NCBI RefSeq assembly: GCF_033763495.1
Contig: NZ_JANRKL010000115.1
Span: forward strand, 1 to 64,000
Origin: Haliscomenobacter sp033763495
GTDB lineage: Bacteria; Bacteroidota; Bacteroidia; Chitinophagales; Saprospiraceae
Direction: 5' to 3'
Length of the DNA: 64,000 nucleotides
In this document: positions 1-8,997 of the stretch, piece after piece
Position numbering within the stretch: position 1 is the stretch's first letter
Layout of the letters: each line of letters opens with the position of its first letter
Notes under the pieces: generated by a model
Seen by the model: only the letters and a program-made list of their open reading frames with translations
What the model was told of the DNA's origin: nothing
The model's database searches: none
Position numbers and translations under genes: made by a program

Positions 1-361
1 AAATTTCAGTCAAAGTACCTACAGTGGAACGGGCATTGCTGGTGCTTACTTTTTGCTCGATGGCGATGGCCGGGCAAATACCTTTGATGTAATCAATTTC
101 CGGTTTTTTCATACGCCCCAGAAACTGTCGGGCATAAGAAGACAGGCTCTCCACATAACGCCGCTGCCCCTCCGCATACAAGGTATCCATAGTGATGGAG
201 GACTTACCCGACCCTGAAACCCCGGTAACCACCACCAATTGATTTTTGGGAATGTTCAAGTCAATGTTTTTCAGGTTGTTTCCACGGGCACCTTTGATAT
301 AAATCCAGTTGTCGGAATGTGTTGAACTCACACTTGTCTCACTTGTGGCCTCTTGTTTCAT
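1..361 (-). CDS. uvrA: UvrA, excinuclease ABC subunit A (N-terminal part)
   Basis: This is the first 120 codons of the DNA-damage-recognition ATPase of nucleotide excision repair; the rest lies beyond the window edge. I translated it from the reverse strand. After a poorly conserved leader of about 20 residues comes the UvrA signature start (YIKGARGNNLKNI), then a Walker A loop (GVSGSGKSS) at about residues 45-53, and then the conserved stretches EGQRRYVESLSSYARQF and KVSTSNARSTVGTLTEI. The start is an ATG at 359-361. The gene is divergent from the sigma factor gene that follows. Identity is certain; only length and downstream context are unknown. Confidence 0.96.
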   Translation of the reverse strand, partial: MKQEATSETSVSSTHSDNWIYIKGARGNNLKNIDLNIPKNQLVVVTGVSGSGKSSITMDTLYAEGQRRYVESLSSYARQFLGRMKKPEIDYIKGICPAIAIEQKVSTSNARSTVGTLTEI

Positions 362-684
362 GGCGTAACGACGATTAGAATGCGCAAGATACAAAAAGTT
401 TGATGCTATCTTTGTTTTTATGCCAACAATGCACAAAAAGTTTTACTCGGATTTACTCTAGTTTCAGCGTTAGGGGAAAACCTAAAAAACGGTTAAGGTT
501 TGGTTAATTTGAAAAAAAATCCGCTAAACTGTTTTTTCATTAAATTATTGCGTTTATCTTTGAGTCATCACTAATTTTTCTTCCAAAACCTTATTACTTC
601 ACTAAAACGTAGGCGCATATAAGCTGAAACTTCTACACTAAAAGTTACAACGGATTTAGTCCCATTGCTTTAAACTATTTAGTT
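362..684. other. Divergent intergenic region, uvrA / ECF sigma factor
   Basis: This 323-base AT-rich region carries no gene. It holds two plus-strand TATCTTTG boxes, at 407-414 and 555-562, which match the Bacteroidota -7 consensus TAnnTTTG. Neither has a convincing TTTG -33 box at the expected spacing. I see no clear promoter for uvrA on the other strand. Confidence 0.5.
555..562 (+). promoter_or_regulatory. Candidate -7 promoter box for the ECF sigma factor gene
   Basis: TATCTTTG at this position matches the Bacteroidota -7 consensus TAnnTTTG. The -33 position (about 532-535) holds only TTTT. It would give a leader of about 115 bases before the ATG at 685. This is inferred from consensus only. 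Confidence 0.35.
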
Positions 685-1266
685 ATGCAAGTTACACAGC
701 TTAACGACCAGCAGCTCATCGCCTGCTACTTGGAAGGAAACGAAAGAGCTTTCGAAGAACTGCTCAATCGCCACCAGCAAAAAATTTACACCTCTATTTA
801 TTTGTTTGTCAAGGAACAAAGTCTTGCAGAGGACATCTTTCAAGAAGTTTTCATCAAGATCATTGATACCCTTCGCCGCGGCAAGTACAACCATGAGGGT
901 AAATTCCTCCAGTGGGCCATGCGTATCTCGTATAACATGTGTGTGGATTATTTCCGCCGCACGAAGCGCCGCCCAAAAGTTTCGCCAACCGATACTTTCG
1001 ATATTTTCGACGTACTACAAACGCCGGATTTCAACTCTGAGCAGACCATCATCCGCAGCCAGACCCACGACAAGGTGCGTCACCTGGTTGACATGCTCCC
1101 ACCCGAGCAACGCGAAGTGGTGATCCTGCGCCATTACGCTGACATGAGCTTCAAGGAAATTGCCAAACTGACCCGGGTAAGCATCAACACTGCCTTGGGC
1201 CGGATGCGCTACGCCTTGATCAACATTCGGAAGATGGTGGAAGAGAAAGAGGTGATTCTGCAGTGA
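685..1266 (+). CDS. ECF-type RNA polymerase sigma-70 factor
   Basis: A 193-residue extracytoplasmic-function sigma factor. The sigma-2 region spans roughly residues 20-95 (SLAEDIFQEVFIKI is the typical core-binding segment). The sigma-4 helix-turn-helix spans roughly 125-185 (LPPEQREVVILRHYADMSFKEIA). There is no anti-sigma gene beside it: uvrA lies upstream on the other strand and an outer-membrane protein lies downstream past a terminator. This fits the stand-alone sigma factors common in Bacteroidota. ATG start at 685 with no Shine-Dalgarno, as usual in this phylum. The target regulon cannot be read from the sequence. Confidence 0.93.
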   Translation: MQVTQLNDQQLIACYLEGNERAFEELLNRHQQKIYTSIYLFVKEQSLAEDIFQEVFIKIIDTLRRGKYNHEGKFLQWAMRISYNMCVDYFRRTKRRPKVSPTDTFDIFDVLQTPDFNSEQTIIRSQTHDKVRHLVDMLPPEQREVVILRHYADMSFKEIAKLTRVSINTALGRMRYALINIRKMVEEKEVILQ

Positions 1267-1285
1267 ACGGAAGTTTAGAAGTTGA

Positions 1286-1333
1286 GGGTCGGTTACCATT
1301 GGAACTAATGGTAACCGACCCTTTGTGTTTTTA
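1286..1333 (+). terminator. Rho-independent terminator after the ECF sigma factor
   Basis: A perfect 15-bp stem (1286-1300 with 1307-1321) with a 6-base loop, followed by a T-rich tract. It starts 20 bases after the sigma factor stop codon. Confidence 0.9.
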
Positions 1334-1457
1334 AGGTATCTGGTGGTTTTAGTAGTCCATTTTCATCAATAACTTATTGGTAGATCACAAAAATTTTATT
1401 CCCAACAATAAAGCGAACTTATTTTTCTCATGGCTGCTTTAAATAGTAAACGCTGCT

Positions 1458-2513
1458 ATGAACACAACAATCCCTCGCATTTGTTTCATCTTCATGTTGA
1501 TTTGGCCCATGCTGCTTCAGGCACAACTCTCACGTGGAACCTTCTATTCTAGTAGCTATGGAATCAACAATATCCCGGGTTTTGCTAATGGCTTAGCGGA
1601 GTTATCTCTAACTACAGGTAATGGTGACGGCTTGCTAAGACTAGCCATTGCGCCAGAATTTGGCCTTTTTGTTTCTGATCGATGGTTGTTGGGCAGTAGA
1701 CTGACGATAGGCTCTTTCATCCTATCCGGGGAGACGGGGGCTGGTAGTTTTTCATTTTCACCATTTGCACGGTATTATTTTAACCCACAAGCACGCAACA
1801 ATCATTTTTTTGCCAATGCCCAGTTAGATTTGAGCCTTTCACCAGGTGCTGTGGGTGCCAATTTGGGACTGGGTTTGACTCACTTTCTGGCGCCAGGGCT
1901 GGGTTGGGACACTTATTTGGCCTTACAGCGATCCAATTTTGAGATCGAGCAGAATTTACGCATGGGTTTGTTTAGCCAGCTCAACATTTACCTCAATAAA
2001 GACCAACGAAGCAATCGCCGCGAAGCCTTGTCTGGTATTCAACGTGGAAGTATAATGATTGGTGGAACCAATGGCGGCTTTTCATTCGGCCTACAATCGG
2101 CCCGAGAAGGCACTTCGAATGTCTCGGCTTTTGATGTAGCGCCTAATTTACTCTACTTTTTTACCGATCAACTGGCTGTAGGAACCCGTTTGAACCTGAT
2201 CATTAATGGGAATGACTACTTCAACGCTACCACTTTTGGCCTCGCACCACAGGTACGGTACTATTTTGCGAAGGCACAACACCAGCTATGGTTCATCGGC
2301 AGCGCCTATGAATTTGCTCGATCCACTGGTAAAGTAGCCGAGCAAAACTTTGAAGTCAACACTAGTAGCCTAAGCTTTGGTGGTGGGCTAAACAGTTTTT
2401 TGACATCCCATCTAGCACTGGAATTGGCGCCCAATTTGAACTATAATTTTGAGCGCAATACTACCCGACTTGGTATCGATTTAGGCGTTCAGTTTTTTTT
2501 GCATCCGAGGTAA
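1458..2513 (+). CDS. Predicted outer-membrane beta-barrel protein
   Basis: A 351-residue protein with a signal peptide (about residues 1-22, ending in LLQAQ). It is followed by alternating hydrophobic/aromatic strands typical of a porin-like barrel, such as the FSFSPFARYYFNP and APQVRYYFAKA segments. The sequence falls into two similar halves: GLLRLAIAPEFGLFVSDRWLLGSRL in the first and a related APNLLYFFTDQLAVGTRLNL stretch in the second, each followed by an ARYYF/VRYYF strand. This suggests an internal duplication. It appears to be monocistronic. No specific family or substrate was recognised; the assignment is to location and fold only. Confidence 0.7.
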   Translation: MNTTIPRICFIFMLIWPMLLQAQLSRGTFYSSSYGINNIPGFANGLAELSLTTGNGDGLLRLAIAPEFGLFVSDRWLLGSRLTIGSFILSGETGAGSFSFSPFARYYFNPQARNNHFFANAQLDLSLSPGAVGANLGLGLTHFLAPGLGWDTYLALQRSNFEIEQNLRMGLFSQLNIYLNKDQRSNRREALSGIQRGSIMIGGTNGGFSFGLQSAREGTSNVSAFDVAPNLLYFFTDQLAVGTRLNLIINGNDYFNATTFGLAPQVRYYFAKAQHQLWFIGSAYEFARSTGKVAEQNFEVNTSSLSFGGGLNSFLTSHLALELAPNLNYNFERNTTRLGIDLGVQFFLHPR

Positions 2514-2702
2514 GTAGGAATTGTGGGTCTATTCTTTGTTTTTGAGTCTAAAAGCCTGGTCTTTTTCTGCTGCTATTCTAGTTGTTGTTGGAATTGAAAA
2601 ATGGATCATATCGTAGTCTAAATAAAGTTATTTTTCTATCTTAGAGTCTTTTAAAGCTTTTATTTTGATGAACTAGTCTATTTTGTATCAACCTTCAGAA
2701 TC

Positions 2703-4628
2703 ATGAGAACCACCTTAATATTGTTTGGGCTTTGCTTCATGTTGAACTCACTAGCGCAAACACCCCAACCTACTCCTGTTGCTCCAGCAATGCCCGAGAA
2801 GCGCATCCCGACGGTACCTAGTGATCTGGCCAAACTGCCTACCCAGAAACCAGTGCTGCACGGCCGACACTGGATGGCCATAACGGGCAAACCCCTGGCA
2901 GCGACAGCTGGGGCCATGACCTTCCAAAAAGGTGGCAATGCCATTGACGCAGCTTGTGCCATGTTGGCAGCTACTTGTACCATGTGGGATGTATTGAGCT
3001 GGGGAGGGGAAACTCAGGCATTAATATATCACCCCAAAACGCAAAAAGTCATCGCCATTAATGCCTTGGGGGTTGCACCAACCGGAGCAACAGCCGATTT
3101 TTTCAAAAAGAAAGACCTCAAATACCCTCCTGGAGATGGGCCTTTATCGGCAGTTACCCCAGGTACGCCCGGCGGGCTAATGACTATGCTCGCTGAATAC
3201 GGCACCATGAGTTTGAAAGAAATCCTGGCTCCAGCTATACAACTTGCCGAAGGTTATCCTATGGAGAAAGAAACTGCGGAGCGGATTGCCAACAACAAAA
3301 ACAAACTGGTTAAATGGCCCTACTCCAAGCAAGTTTTTATCACTCACCCTGGTGAAGGCGTAGAAACGCCCCGTGCAGGTGAGTTATTCAAACAGACTGA
3401 TCTGTTGGCCACCCTCAAAAAGCTGGTGGATACTGAGCAAGTTGCACTCAAAGCGGGAAAATCGCGCAAAGAAGCCATTTACGCAGCTTATGCCCGTTTT
3501 TATCAAGGGGACATTGCACAGGAATTTGTACGCGGTTGCCAGGAGCAAGGGGGGCTGATCACCATGCAAGACTTGGCCAAGTGGAAGGTGCTGACCGAAG
3601 AACCTGTGATGACCGACTATAAAGGCATTCGGGTATACAAACTCAAACAATGGACCCAGGGCCCGGCGTTGTTGCAGTCACTCAACATTCTGGAAAATTT
3701 TGACCTCAAAAAAATGGGCTACAATACGCCCAATTATATCCATACCCTATACCAGGCGATGAATATGGCCTTTGCGGATCGCGATTTTTATTATGGTGAT
3801 CCTTATGTTGCCCCCGAAGAGCCCATCAAGGGCTTGTTGTCCAAGGAGTATGCCAAAGAACGAGCCAAGCGGATTAACCTTAACCAGAATGATTCACTCG
3901 TAAAGCCTGGGGACCCCTACCCTTTTGAAGGCAAGAGCAATCCTTTTTTGTCTATTTTGGAAAAATGGGGAAGCCCGGCCACTTCTGCCGTTTTACCTAA
4001 CAACCCAAATATTTTCAGTGATCCTGATTATTTAGCCGGTTTTTTTGCGGGCACCACTTCCATCCAGGCAGCCGACAAAGAGGGCTGGGTCGTTTCCATC
4101 ACTCCGAGCGGGGGCTGGGTTCCTGCGGTAATTGCCGGAAAAACCGGCGTGGGCATGAGCCAACGCATGCAAGCCTTTGTGCTCGATCCCAATGAAAACC
4201 CGTTCAATGTTGTAGCCCCCGGCAAACGGCCAAGGGTCACCCTTACTCCGAGCTTGGCCCTTAAGGACGGCAAGCCATTTTTATCCTTTGCCGTGCAAGG
4301 AGGCGATTCTCAGGATCAAAACCTCCTCCAGTTTTTCCTCAATATAGTCGAATTTGGCATGAACGTACAACAAGCCTGTGAAGCTCCGAATTTCAACAGC
4401 TTCCAGATGCGGAGTTCATTTGACAAACATGAAACCAAACCGGGTAGCATGCTCATGAACGAGAGTACCACTCCGGCAATTCGCCAGGCTTTGGAGCGAA
4501 TGGGCTACAAACTCAGTTTCGAACCCCGCACTTCTGGTCCAATCAATGCCATTTTTTTTGATTGGGCAAACGGTAGTTTCTGGGGTGGATCTAGTAATCA
4601 TGGGGATGATTATGGGATAGGGTGGTGA
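2703..4628 (+). CDS. Gamma-glutamyltransferase family protein (secreted Ntn hydrolase)
   Basis: A 641-residue protein with a signal peptide (about 1-19, ending SLAQ) and the overall gamma-glutamyltransferase layout. The large-subunit region includes GGNAIDAACAM and TPGGLMTMLAEYG; the small-subunit region begins at Thr451. The nucleophile segment reads GTTSIQ rather than the usual TTHxS, so the Thr is kept but the following His is not. The later motif is QGGDSQDQ, as in GGT-like proteins rather than classical glutathione hydrolases. Family members self-cleave and hydrolyse gamma-glutamyl bonds in the periplasm. Substrate is uncertain: it may be a GGT-like acylase or amidohydrolase rather than a true glutathione hydrolase. 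Ends at a strong bidirectional terminator. Confidence 0.88.
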   Translation: MRTTLILFGLCFMLNSLAQTPQPTPVAPAMPEKRIPTVPSDLAKLPTQKPVLHGRHWMAITGKPLAATAGAMTFQKGGNAIDAACAMLAATCTMWDVLSWGGETQALIYHPKTQKVIAINALGVAPTGATADFFKKKDLKYPPGDGPLSAVTPGTPGGLMTMLAEYGTMSLKEILAPAIQLAEGYPMEKETAERIANNKNKLVKWPYSKQVFITHPGEGVETPRAGELFKQTDLLATLKKLVDTEQVALKAGKSRKEAIYAAYARFYQGDIAQEFVRGCQEQGGLITMQDLAKWKVLTEEPVMTDYKGIRVYKLKQWTQGPALLQSLNILENFDLKKMGYNTPNYIHTLYQAMNMAFADRDFYYGDPYVAPEEPIKGLLSKEYAKERAKRINLNQNDSLVKPGDPYPFEGKSNPFLSILEKWGSPATSAVLPNNPNIFSDPDYLAGFFAGTTSIQAADKEGWVVSITPSGGWVPAVIAGKTGVGMSQRMQAFVLDPNENPFNVVAPGKRPRVTLTPSLALKDGKPFLSFAVQGGDSQDQNLLQFFLNIVEFGMNVQQACEAPNFNSFQMRSSFDKHETKPGSMLMNESTTPAIRQALERMGYKLSFEPRTSGPINAIFFDWANGSFWGGSSNHGDDYGIGW

Positions 4629-4660
4629 TGGGGGTAATTGACCCTTTCATTCTTTAATAA

Positions 4661-4708
4661 AAAATTGAGGGGTGCTTGCCAATCATCGGCAAGCACCCCT
4701 CAATTTTT
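4661..4708. terminator. Bidirectional terminator between convergent genes
   Basis: A perfect 16-bp stem (4665-4680 with 4688-4703) with a 7-base loop, flanked by A-rich sequence on the left and T-rich on the right. It can serve both the GGT-family gene (+) and the convergent gene ending at 4794 (-). Confidence 0.88.
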
Positions 4709-4793
4709 CTGAATCAACAGTTTTGGGCCTTGCGTTCGGGTGGGTTTTGAAGCCCAAAACTGCCAACCAGCACCCACTCGAACAGTGTTACCC

Positions 4794-5528
4794 TCAAAAC
4801 CACAACTCTGGGTGCTTTTCCAAATTCAGGCTTTTTTTGTCCTTTTTGTGCAATTCAACCAAAAATCCAAAATTCAGGACCATGGCCTTGCCCGCAGCAC
4901 CGATGGATCCCCTGGCGCGGATATCAAAATTGGGGGAAGGCAACCAGTACCCACCGCCAACCGCCACCTGAAACAAACCTTTACCCGCGCCGCTTAGTAA
5001 ATTTACCCGCGAGCTGATGTTGTTCAGCGCATCGATGGCATCGCGATCCATATTGGTCCCTTGTGATAAAAGGTAGTCTGAAAAACGAACGCCGTCGTCG
5101 TAGATGATGCTGCCGAACAAGAAGGTGCTGTTGTCGAATTTGCGCCCCATTTCAATGCCCAGCGAGATCGCATTGGGGAGTGGAACATTTTTGCCTTCTA
5201 CGTTCACGTTTCCCCGCAATTTGAAGGTTTGTGCAAAATTTTGCGAGGTGGCAACCTGTGCCCGGACGTAATAGTCGTTTTCTTGTGGGAAATGCCAGCC
5301 AATAAAAACCTGTGGCGCAAGCGTGGTGGAGCGGATTCGCTTGGGAAAAACCTTGCTCAGATCTCCTCCCGCTAATTTTACGACTTGATCAACACCTTGC
5401 AAACCCTGACTGCCATCGCGGCTGAAAGAAAAGGTTTGGTGTTGTGCACCGATGCCGAAGAATAATTGTGCGCTGCTTTTTGAAGAGAAAAGCAGTAAGA
5501 AACCTAAAATGAGTAAATAAAGTCTCAT
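4794..5528 (-). CDS. Hypothetical envelope protein, probable small outer-membrane barrel
   Basis: A 244-residue protein with a signal peptide (about 1-20, ending SSAQ). The mature part is rich in alternating beta strands (STTLAPQVFIGWHF, NAISLGIEMGRKF, VLNFGFLVEL). A glycine-rich segment (GLFQVAVGGGYWL) and a final strand precede a charged tail of about 20 residues with no terminal barrel signature. I do not recognise a named family. It is transcribed alone, with a candidate promoter just upstream and a shared terminator downstream. Confidence 0.6.
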   Translation of the reverse strand: MRLYLLILGFLLLFSSKSSAQLFFGIGAQHQTFSFSRDGSQGLQGVDQVVKLAGGDLSKVFPKRIRSTTLAPQVFIGWHFPQENDYYVRAQVATSQNFAQTFKLRGNVNVEGKNVPLPNAISLGIEMGRKFDNSTFLFGSIIYDDGVRFSDYLLSQGTNMDRDAIDALNNISSRVNLLSGAGKGLFQVAVGGGYWLPSPNFDIRARGSIGAAGKAMVLNFGFLVELHKKDKKSLNLEKHPELWF

Positions 5529-5548
5529 GGAAATAAGTTTTGTTCTCT

Positions 5549-5574
5549 CAAAAGTATGCTAAGCGATACACCAA
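5549..5574 (-). promoter_or_regulatory. Candidate promoter for the gene at 4794-5528
   Basis: On the minus strand, TACTTTTG (5549-5556) fits the -7 consensus TAnnTTTG, with a TTG at 5572-5574 about 15 bases upstream. The spacing is shorter than the usual 19-20. Leader of about 15 bases. Confidence 0.35.
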
Positions 5575-5768
5575 TAAGACATGCTGAGCCGGGCGAAGGG
5601 TCCTTCAAACTAAGCCTTTTGGATATGACGCAATTTTCGAACATAAGATACGAAGTTTCAAAGATATGACTCCTAAATTTTCGATTTAGTAGTGGGGCAA
5701 AAATAAATGTTCATTTTTTTTGGGGTGGCTAGTAGGGTGATGTGGGCGCGTCATATACAATCACCAAT

Positions 5769-6755
5769 TTACTGAATTATTAATTTTTCCACTACAGTTT
5801 TCTTGGATCCATCTACCAATATTTCAACCAAATAACTTCCTTTGCTGAGATTAGGCAAGGTTAAGGAAAATAACGTTGAAGCATCTGTTGAGGTAAATTT
5901 TTGTTTCCATACCCTGCGACCGCTAATGTCTAGCAAACTTATGGTTTCAACTTTTACTTTTTCGGATGCTTCAATTTTCAATAAACTCCCACTAAGTAAT
6001 GGGTTAGGAAACAGTTTTAGCTTATAAGCAGTGCTTAATGGTGGCGATTTATACTCAAACAACATCCGTATTTCTGTAGCTGATAAGGCACGGTTGTAGA
6101 CATGCATGTCATCCATCAAACCATAATAGTTTTGAGCATCATTAAAGATGTGATTAGCACCTAGTCTGATTGGTGCGTTATTACTCACCTCTAGTATTGC
6201 AACGGTCCTACTGACCACCAGTTCTGCATTGATAAAAATCAACAGCTGGTCTCCACTTCTTTGAAATACAAAATGACGCCAGGTTAAATCGTTGAGGTTT
6301 TGAGGAGCAGTGTACAGAATATCATTCCACTCTTGTCTGAAGGAAATGGCTCCATTGGAGGGATAATCAACAAAAACTGTAAGCCCTTCAAATGGATTTA
6401 CTGGGTTTTCGGCCTTAATGAAAATTGCTGAATAGTCTAAGTTGTTGCCGATTTCCTGGCTGCCGTATTTGAGCCAAAGACTTAGGGTAAAGTCTTTTTT
6501 CCCAAATTGAAAATCAGCATGGTTAGGAATTTCAACTCTGCTGCTCAGGCCATTGAAAGAGTAGGCGTGGTTGGCATTTCCAAACCTGTCTTTCTCCAGG
6601 GTGATTGAAACATTTTGCCCATCATGGCCTTTTCCAGACAAATCTTTAAGCGGGATGGTATTGAACTCGTATTGGGCAAGCAATCCATTTTTTATACTCT
6701 GGGTAAATCCCCAAAACGGTACAAAAGCTAAAAATATGAGGCATAGAATTTTCAT
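5769..6755 (-). CDS. LamG-domain protein exported by the type IX secretion system
   Basis: A 328-residue secreted protein. Signal peptide at about 1-18 (ending GFTQ). A concanavalin-A-like LamG/laminin-G jelly roll covers about 30-230 (opening LLAQYEFN, with SFNGLSSRVEIPNHADFQFGKKDFTLSLWLKYG and MDDMHVYNRALSATEI, which are family hallmarks). A type A T9SS C-terminal sorting domain covers about 245-328 (LFPNPLLSG, LLDISGRRVW, GSYLVEIL). The sorting domain predicts passage through the outer membrane by the Por machinery and anchoring at or release from the surface. The LamG domain suggests glycan or protein binding. No catalytic domain is present, so an adhesin or lectin role is the best guess. 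Confidence 0.88.
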   Translation of the reverse strand: MKILCLIFLAFVPFWGFTQSIKNGLLAQYEFNTIPLKDLSGKGHDGQNVSITLEKDRFGNANHAYSFNGLSSRVEIPNHADFQFGKKDFTLSLWLKYGSQEIGNNLDYSAIFIKAENPVNPFEGLTVFVDYPSNGAISFRQEWNDILYTAPQNLNDLTWRHFVFQRSGDQLLIFINAELVVSRTVAILEVSNNAPIRLGANHIFNDAQNYYGLMDDMHVYNRALSATEIRMLFEYKSPPLSTAYKLKLFPNPLLSGSLLKIEASEKVKVETISLLDISGRRVWKQKFTSTDASTLFSLTLPNLSKGSYLVEILVDGSKKTVVEKLIIQ

Positions 6756-6865
6756 AATTTGTCGATTTTATCAAGTAATAAAGATAATCTGTCTCATTTA
6801 ATACAGCACTAATTTTACGGGCGATAATTTGTCATTTAAAATCCAAAATTGGCATCTAAAAACTA

Positions 6866-6901
6866 AGGGGGTGACCACCTGTCTTTGGCGATCACCCCCC
6901 T
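6866..6901 (-). terminator. Terminator downstream of hemB
   Basis: A G/C-rich stem (about 6866-6874 with 6892-6901, extended by imperfect inner pairing). On the minus strand it is followed by TTAGTTTTT. It begins 28 bases after the hemB stop codon. Confidence 0.75.
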
Positions 6902-6928
6902 ATTTACGCAACTTTCTCAACTACTCAA

Positions 6929-7996
6929 TCAAATCTTGTAGTCCTTAATAAAAGCTGGCATACTGGTACTCGTACGCTTGCTGCGCGCATGAGTTTTAGG
7001 TTCTTTGTGTTCTTCTGGTAAGTGACCATGTTTCATCAGGCGAGCGTAGTGCTTGGTGAAATAAGTAATGATCACATCCGAGCCAGCCCGGCGCAAACAC
7101 ATGAGGGTTTCCTGAACCGCTTGGTCCAGGTCCAACCAGCCCTTTTCAGCTGCTGCAATGAGCATGGCACATTCGCCACTCACATGGTAGGCAGCAACCG
7201 GAGTTTCTGTATTGGTTTTCAACAAATTGATCACATCCAGATAGTTTAGCGCAGGTTTCACCATAATGAAATCTGCACCTTCCTCGATGTCCAAAGCCGC
7301 CTCAATTAGGGCTTCTCTTTGGTTAGCGGGATCCATCTGGTAGGTTTTTTTGTCCCCTCCACGTGGAGCTGAATCCAGGGCATGACGGAATGGACCATAA
7401 AAGGCACTGGCATACTTGGCTGTGTAAGCCATAATGCCGGTATCGGTATATCCAGCCGCATCAAGTGCTTCGCGCATGTAACCTACTCTTCCGTCCATCA
7501 TATCGGATGGGCCAAGTAGGTCAAAACCAGCAGCAGCTTGTGCAACCGCCATTTTTGCGAGAATCGGTAAGGTTTCGTCGTTGATGATTTTGCCATCGCG
7601 TACCAGGCCGTCGTGACCATCAGTGCTGTACGGATCCATGGCAACATCACTAATCAGGCAGGTTTCGGGAAAACGGCGTTTGACTTCCGCAGCAATTTTG
7701 AGGTAAAAGTTGTCCTCATCATAGCCATAGGTAGCAAACTTGTCCTTGTACTGGTCTGGCACTACTGGGAATAGAATGAAGTTGGTAATTCCCAGGTTTA
7801 AGGAATCTTCCACTTCTCTCAAGGTTTCCCGGAGGCCGAGCCGATAGGTGTTAGGCAAAGATTTAACTGGTTCACGTGAGTTTTCTTTGCTTACCAGAAA
7901 CAGGGGCTGCACGAGGTGTTCCGTGGAAAGGTGTGTTTCCTGGATCATTCCTCTAATGGCAGCGTTTCGTCGATTACGTCTAGGTCTTTTTAGCAT
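6929..7996 (-). CDS. hemB: Delta-aminolevulinic acid dehydratase (porphobilinogen synthase)
   Basis: Condenses two 5-aminolevulinate molecules into porphobilinogen in tetrapyrrole biosynthesis. The 355-residue length is close to family norm. Both Schiff-base lysines are visible: Lys194 in AYTAKYAS and Lys247 in FIMVKPALN. The active-site metal region reads SDVAMDPYSTDGHDG with no cysteine triad, so it belongs to the magnesium-type rather than the zinc-cysteine type. A longer frame extends upstream to 8146, but that extension is just the yidD gene in another frame. The ATG at 7996 begins the conserved RPRRNRRN leader. It follows yidD by 25 bases and is probably cotranscribed with it. Confidence 0.96.
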   Translation of the reverse strand: MLKRPRRNRRNAAIRGMIQETHLSTEHLVQPLFLVSKENSREPVKSLPNTYRLGLRETLREVEDSLNLGITNFILFPVVPDQYKDKFATYGYDEDNFYLKIAAEVKRRFPETCLISDVAMDPYSTDGHDGLVRDGKIINDETLPILAKMAVAQAAAGFDLLGPSDMMDGRVGYMREALDAAGYTDTGIMAYTAKYASAFYGPFRHALDSAPRGGDKKTYQMDPANQREALIEAALDIEEGADFIMVKPALNYLDVINLLKTNTETPVAAYHVSGECAMLIAAAEKGWLDLDQAVQETLMCLRRAGSDVIITYFTKHYARLMKHGHLPEEHKEPKTHARSKRTSTSMPAFIKDYKI

Positions 7997-8021
7997 AAGT
8001 GTCCTATTAAAACAAAAACAA

Positions 8022-8294
8022 TTAATGGTTTTGGGAGTCGCGATGTTTGGGTACCGGATCAAATCCGAAACCTCCCCAAGGATGACAGCGGCCGATGCGT
8101 TTGAGCCCCATCCATACTCCCCGAACACCCCACTTCTCGATAGCATCTATCATGTAAGCGGAACAACTTGGGTCGTATGCACAATGAGGCCTAAACAAGG
8201 GCCAGATGGCAACCTTGTAGAATCTAATAGGAAGAATAAGAATAAATTTGACTAAGCGTTTCCAATTTTGGCTAAAAACCATGTTTCTTACCAA
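8022..8294 (-). CDS. yidD: Membrane protein insertion efficiency factor YidD
   Basis: A 90-residue protein with the YidD/Haemolysin-fold signature: CAYDPSCSAYMIDAIEKWG followed by RIGRCHPWGGFGFDPVP. YidD is a small inner-membrane-associated protein linked to YidC-dependent membrane insertion. The start is either 8294 (MVRNM) or the second ATG at 8282. It forms a likely two-gene operon with hemB. A TAGTTTTG box on the minus strand at 8362-8369 could be its -7 element, overlapping the end of hupE. Confidence 0.93.
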   Translation of the reverse strand: MVRNMVFSQNWKRLVKFILILPIRFYKVAIWPLFRPHCAYDPSCSAYMIDAIEKWGVRGVWMGLKRIGRCHPWGGFGFDPVPKHRDSQNH

Positions 8295-8366
8295 TTAAAT
8301 GCAATATAACGCCATATCCCGAAGAAAACAAGTCATTCATCGAAAAATGACATTAATTTAGCAAAA

Positions 8367-8987
8367 CTAATATGTGAATGGGCTCCTTTCCAGCATCATC
8401 ACAAGCGACAAACCCGCCGCCGCACCGGATACAAACAGATTGAATTCTCTTTGCTTGATGCGGAACACATTGAATGCCAAGAAAGAAGACAGCAGAATTA
8501 CAGCAACGATAGCGAGTTGACCCAATTCAACTCCCACGTTAAAGGCTAGGAGTTGTAATAATAAATCATTTTCTTCACCTGACATAGTCAGAGACCGGAA
8601 AAAATTTGAAAAACCCATCCCATGGATCAAACCGAAGATCAGGGCAAAAGCGTAGTTGATATTTAAGTTACGGTTAAAGGTACCACTGCGGATTTCCTTT
8701 TGGTCAAATTTGTGATACACCACATTGTAAATTGATGTCACAAAAATGGTCAAAGGAATCAAAAATTCAACCACCTTGGTATTTACTCCAATGATGTTCA
8801 TCGCTGCCAATCCCAAGGTGAGCGAATGCCCCAGGGTAAAAGCCGTCACCAGAATGGCAACTTTTCGCCATTCTCCCAAACGATAGATTGCACATAAGAC
8901 AACGATAAAGAGGATGTGGTCGTATCCAGCCAGATCGGCGATATGGGCAAAACCCAGTTCGAGGTAGGTTTGAAAAATTGATTGCAT
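8367..8987 (-). CDS. HupE/UreJ family membrane protein
   Basis: A 206-residue integral membrane protein with six to seven predicted membrane segments. It carries the HupE/UreJ type-2 hallmarks: GYDHILFIVVLCAIY near the N-terminus, FTLGHSLTL at about 55, and FGLIHGMGFSNFF at about 120. The conserved histidines of these motifs are proposed metal ligands. Family members are associated with nickel or cobalt handling for hydrogenase or urease, but none of those enzymes is nearby, so the substrate is open. The TATCTTTG on the minus strand at 9006-9013 may be its promoter box; it lies inside the terminator hairpin of the upstream gene. Confidence 0.88.
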   Translation of the reverse strand: MQSIFQTYLELGFAHIADLAGYDHILFIVVLCAIYRLGEWRKVAILVTAFTLGHSLTLGLAAMNIIGVNTKVVEFLIPLTIFVTSIYNVVYHKFDQKEIRSGTFNRNLNINYAFALIFGLIHGMGFSNFFRSLTMSGEENDLLLQLLAFNVGVELGQLAIVAVILLSSFLAFNVFRIKQREFNLFVSGAAAGLSLVMMLERSPFTY

Positions 8988-8997
8988 AACCTAAAAG

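Noticed and set aside
7997..8146. 50-codon N-terminal extension of hemB
   Set aside because: The extension overlaps yidD in another frame, has no HemB-like sequence, and the internal ATG at 7996 gives the normal family length.
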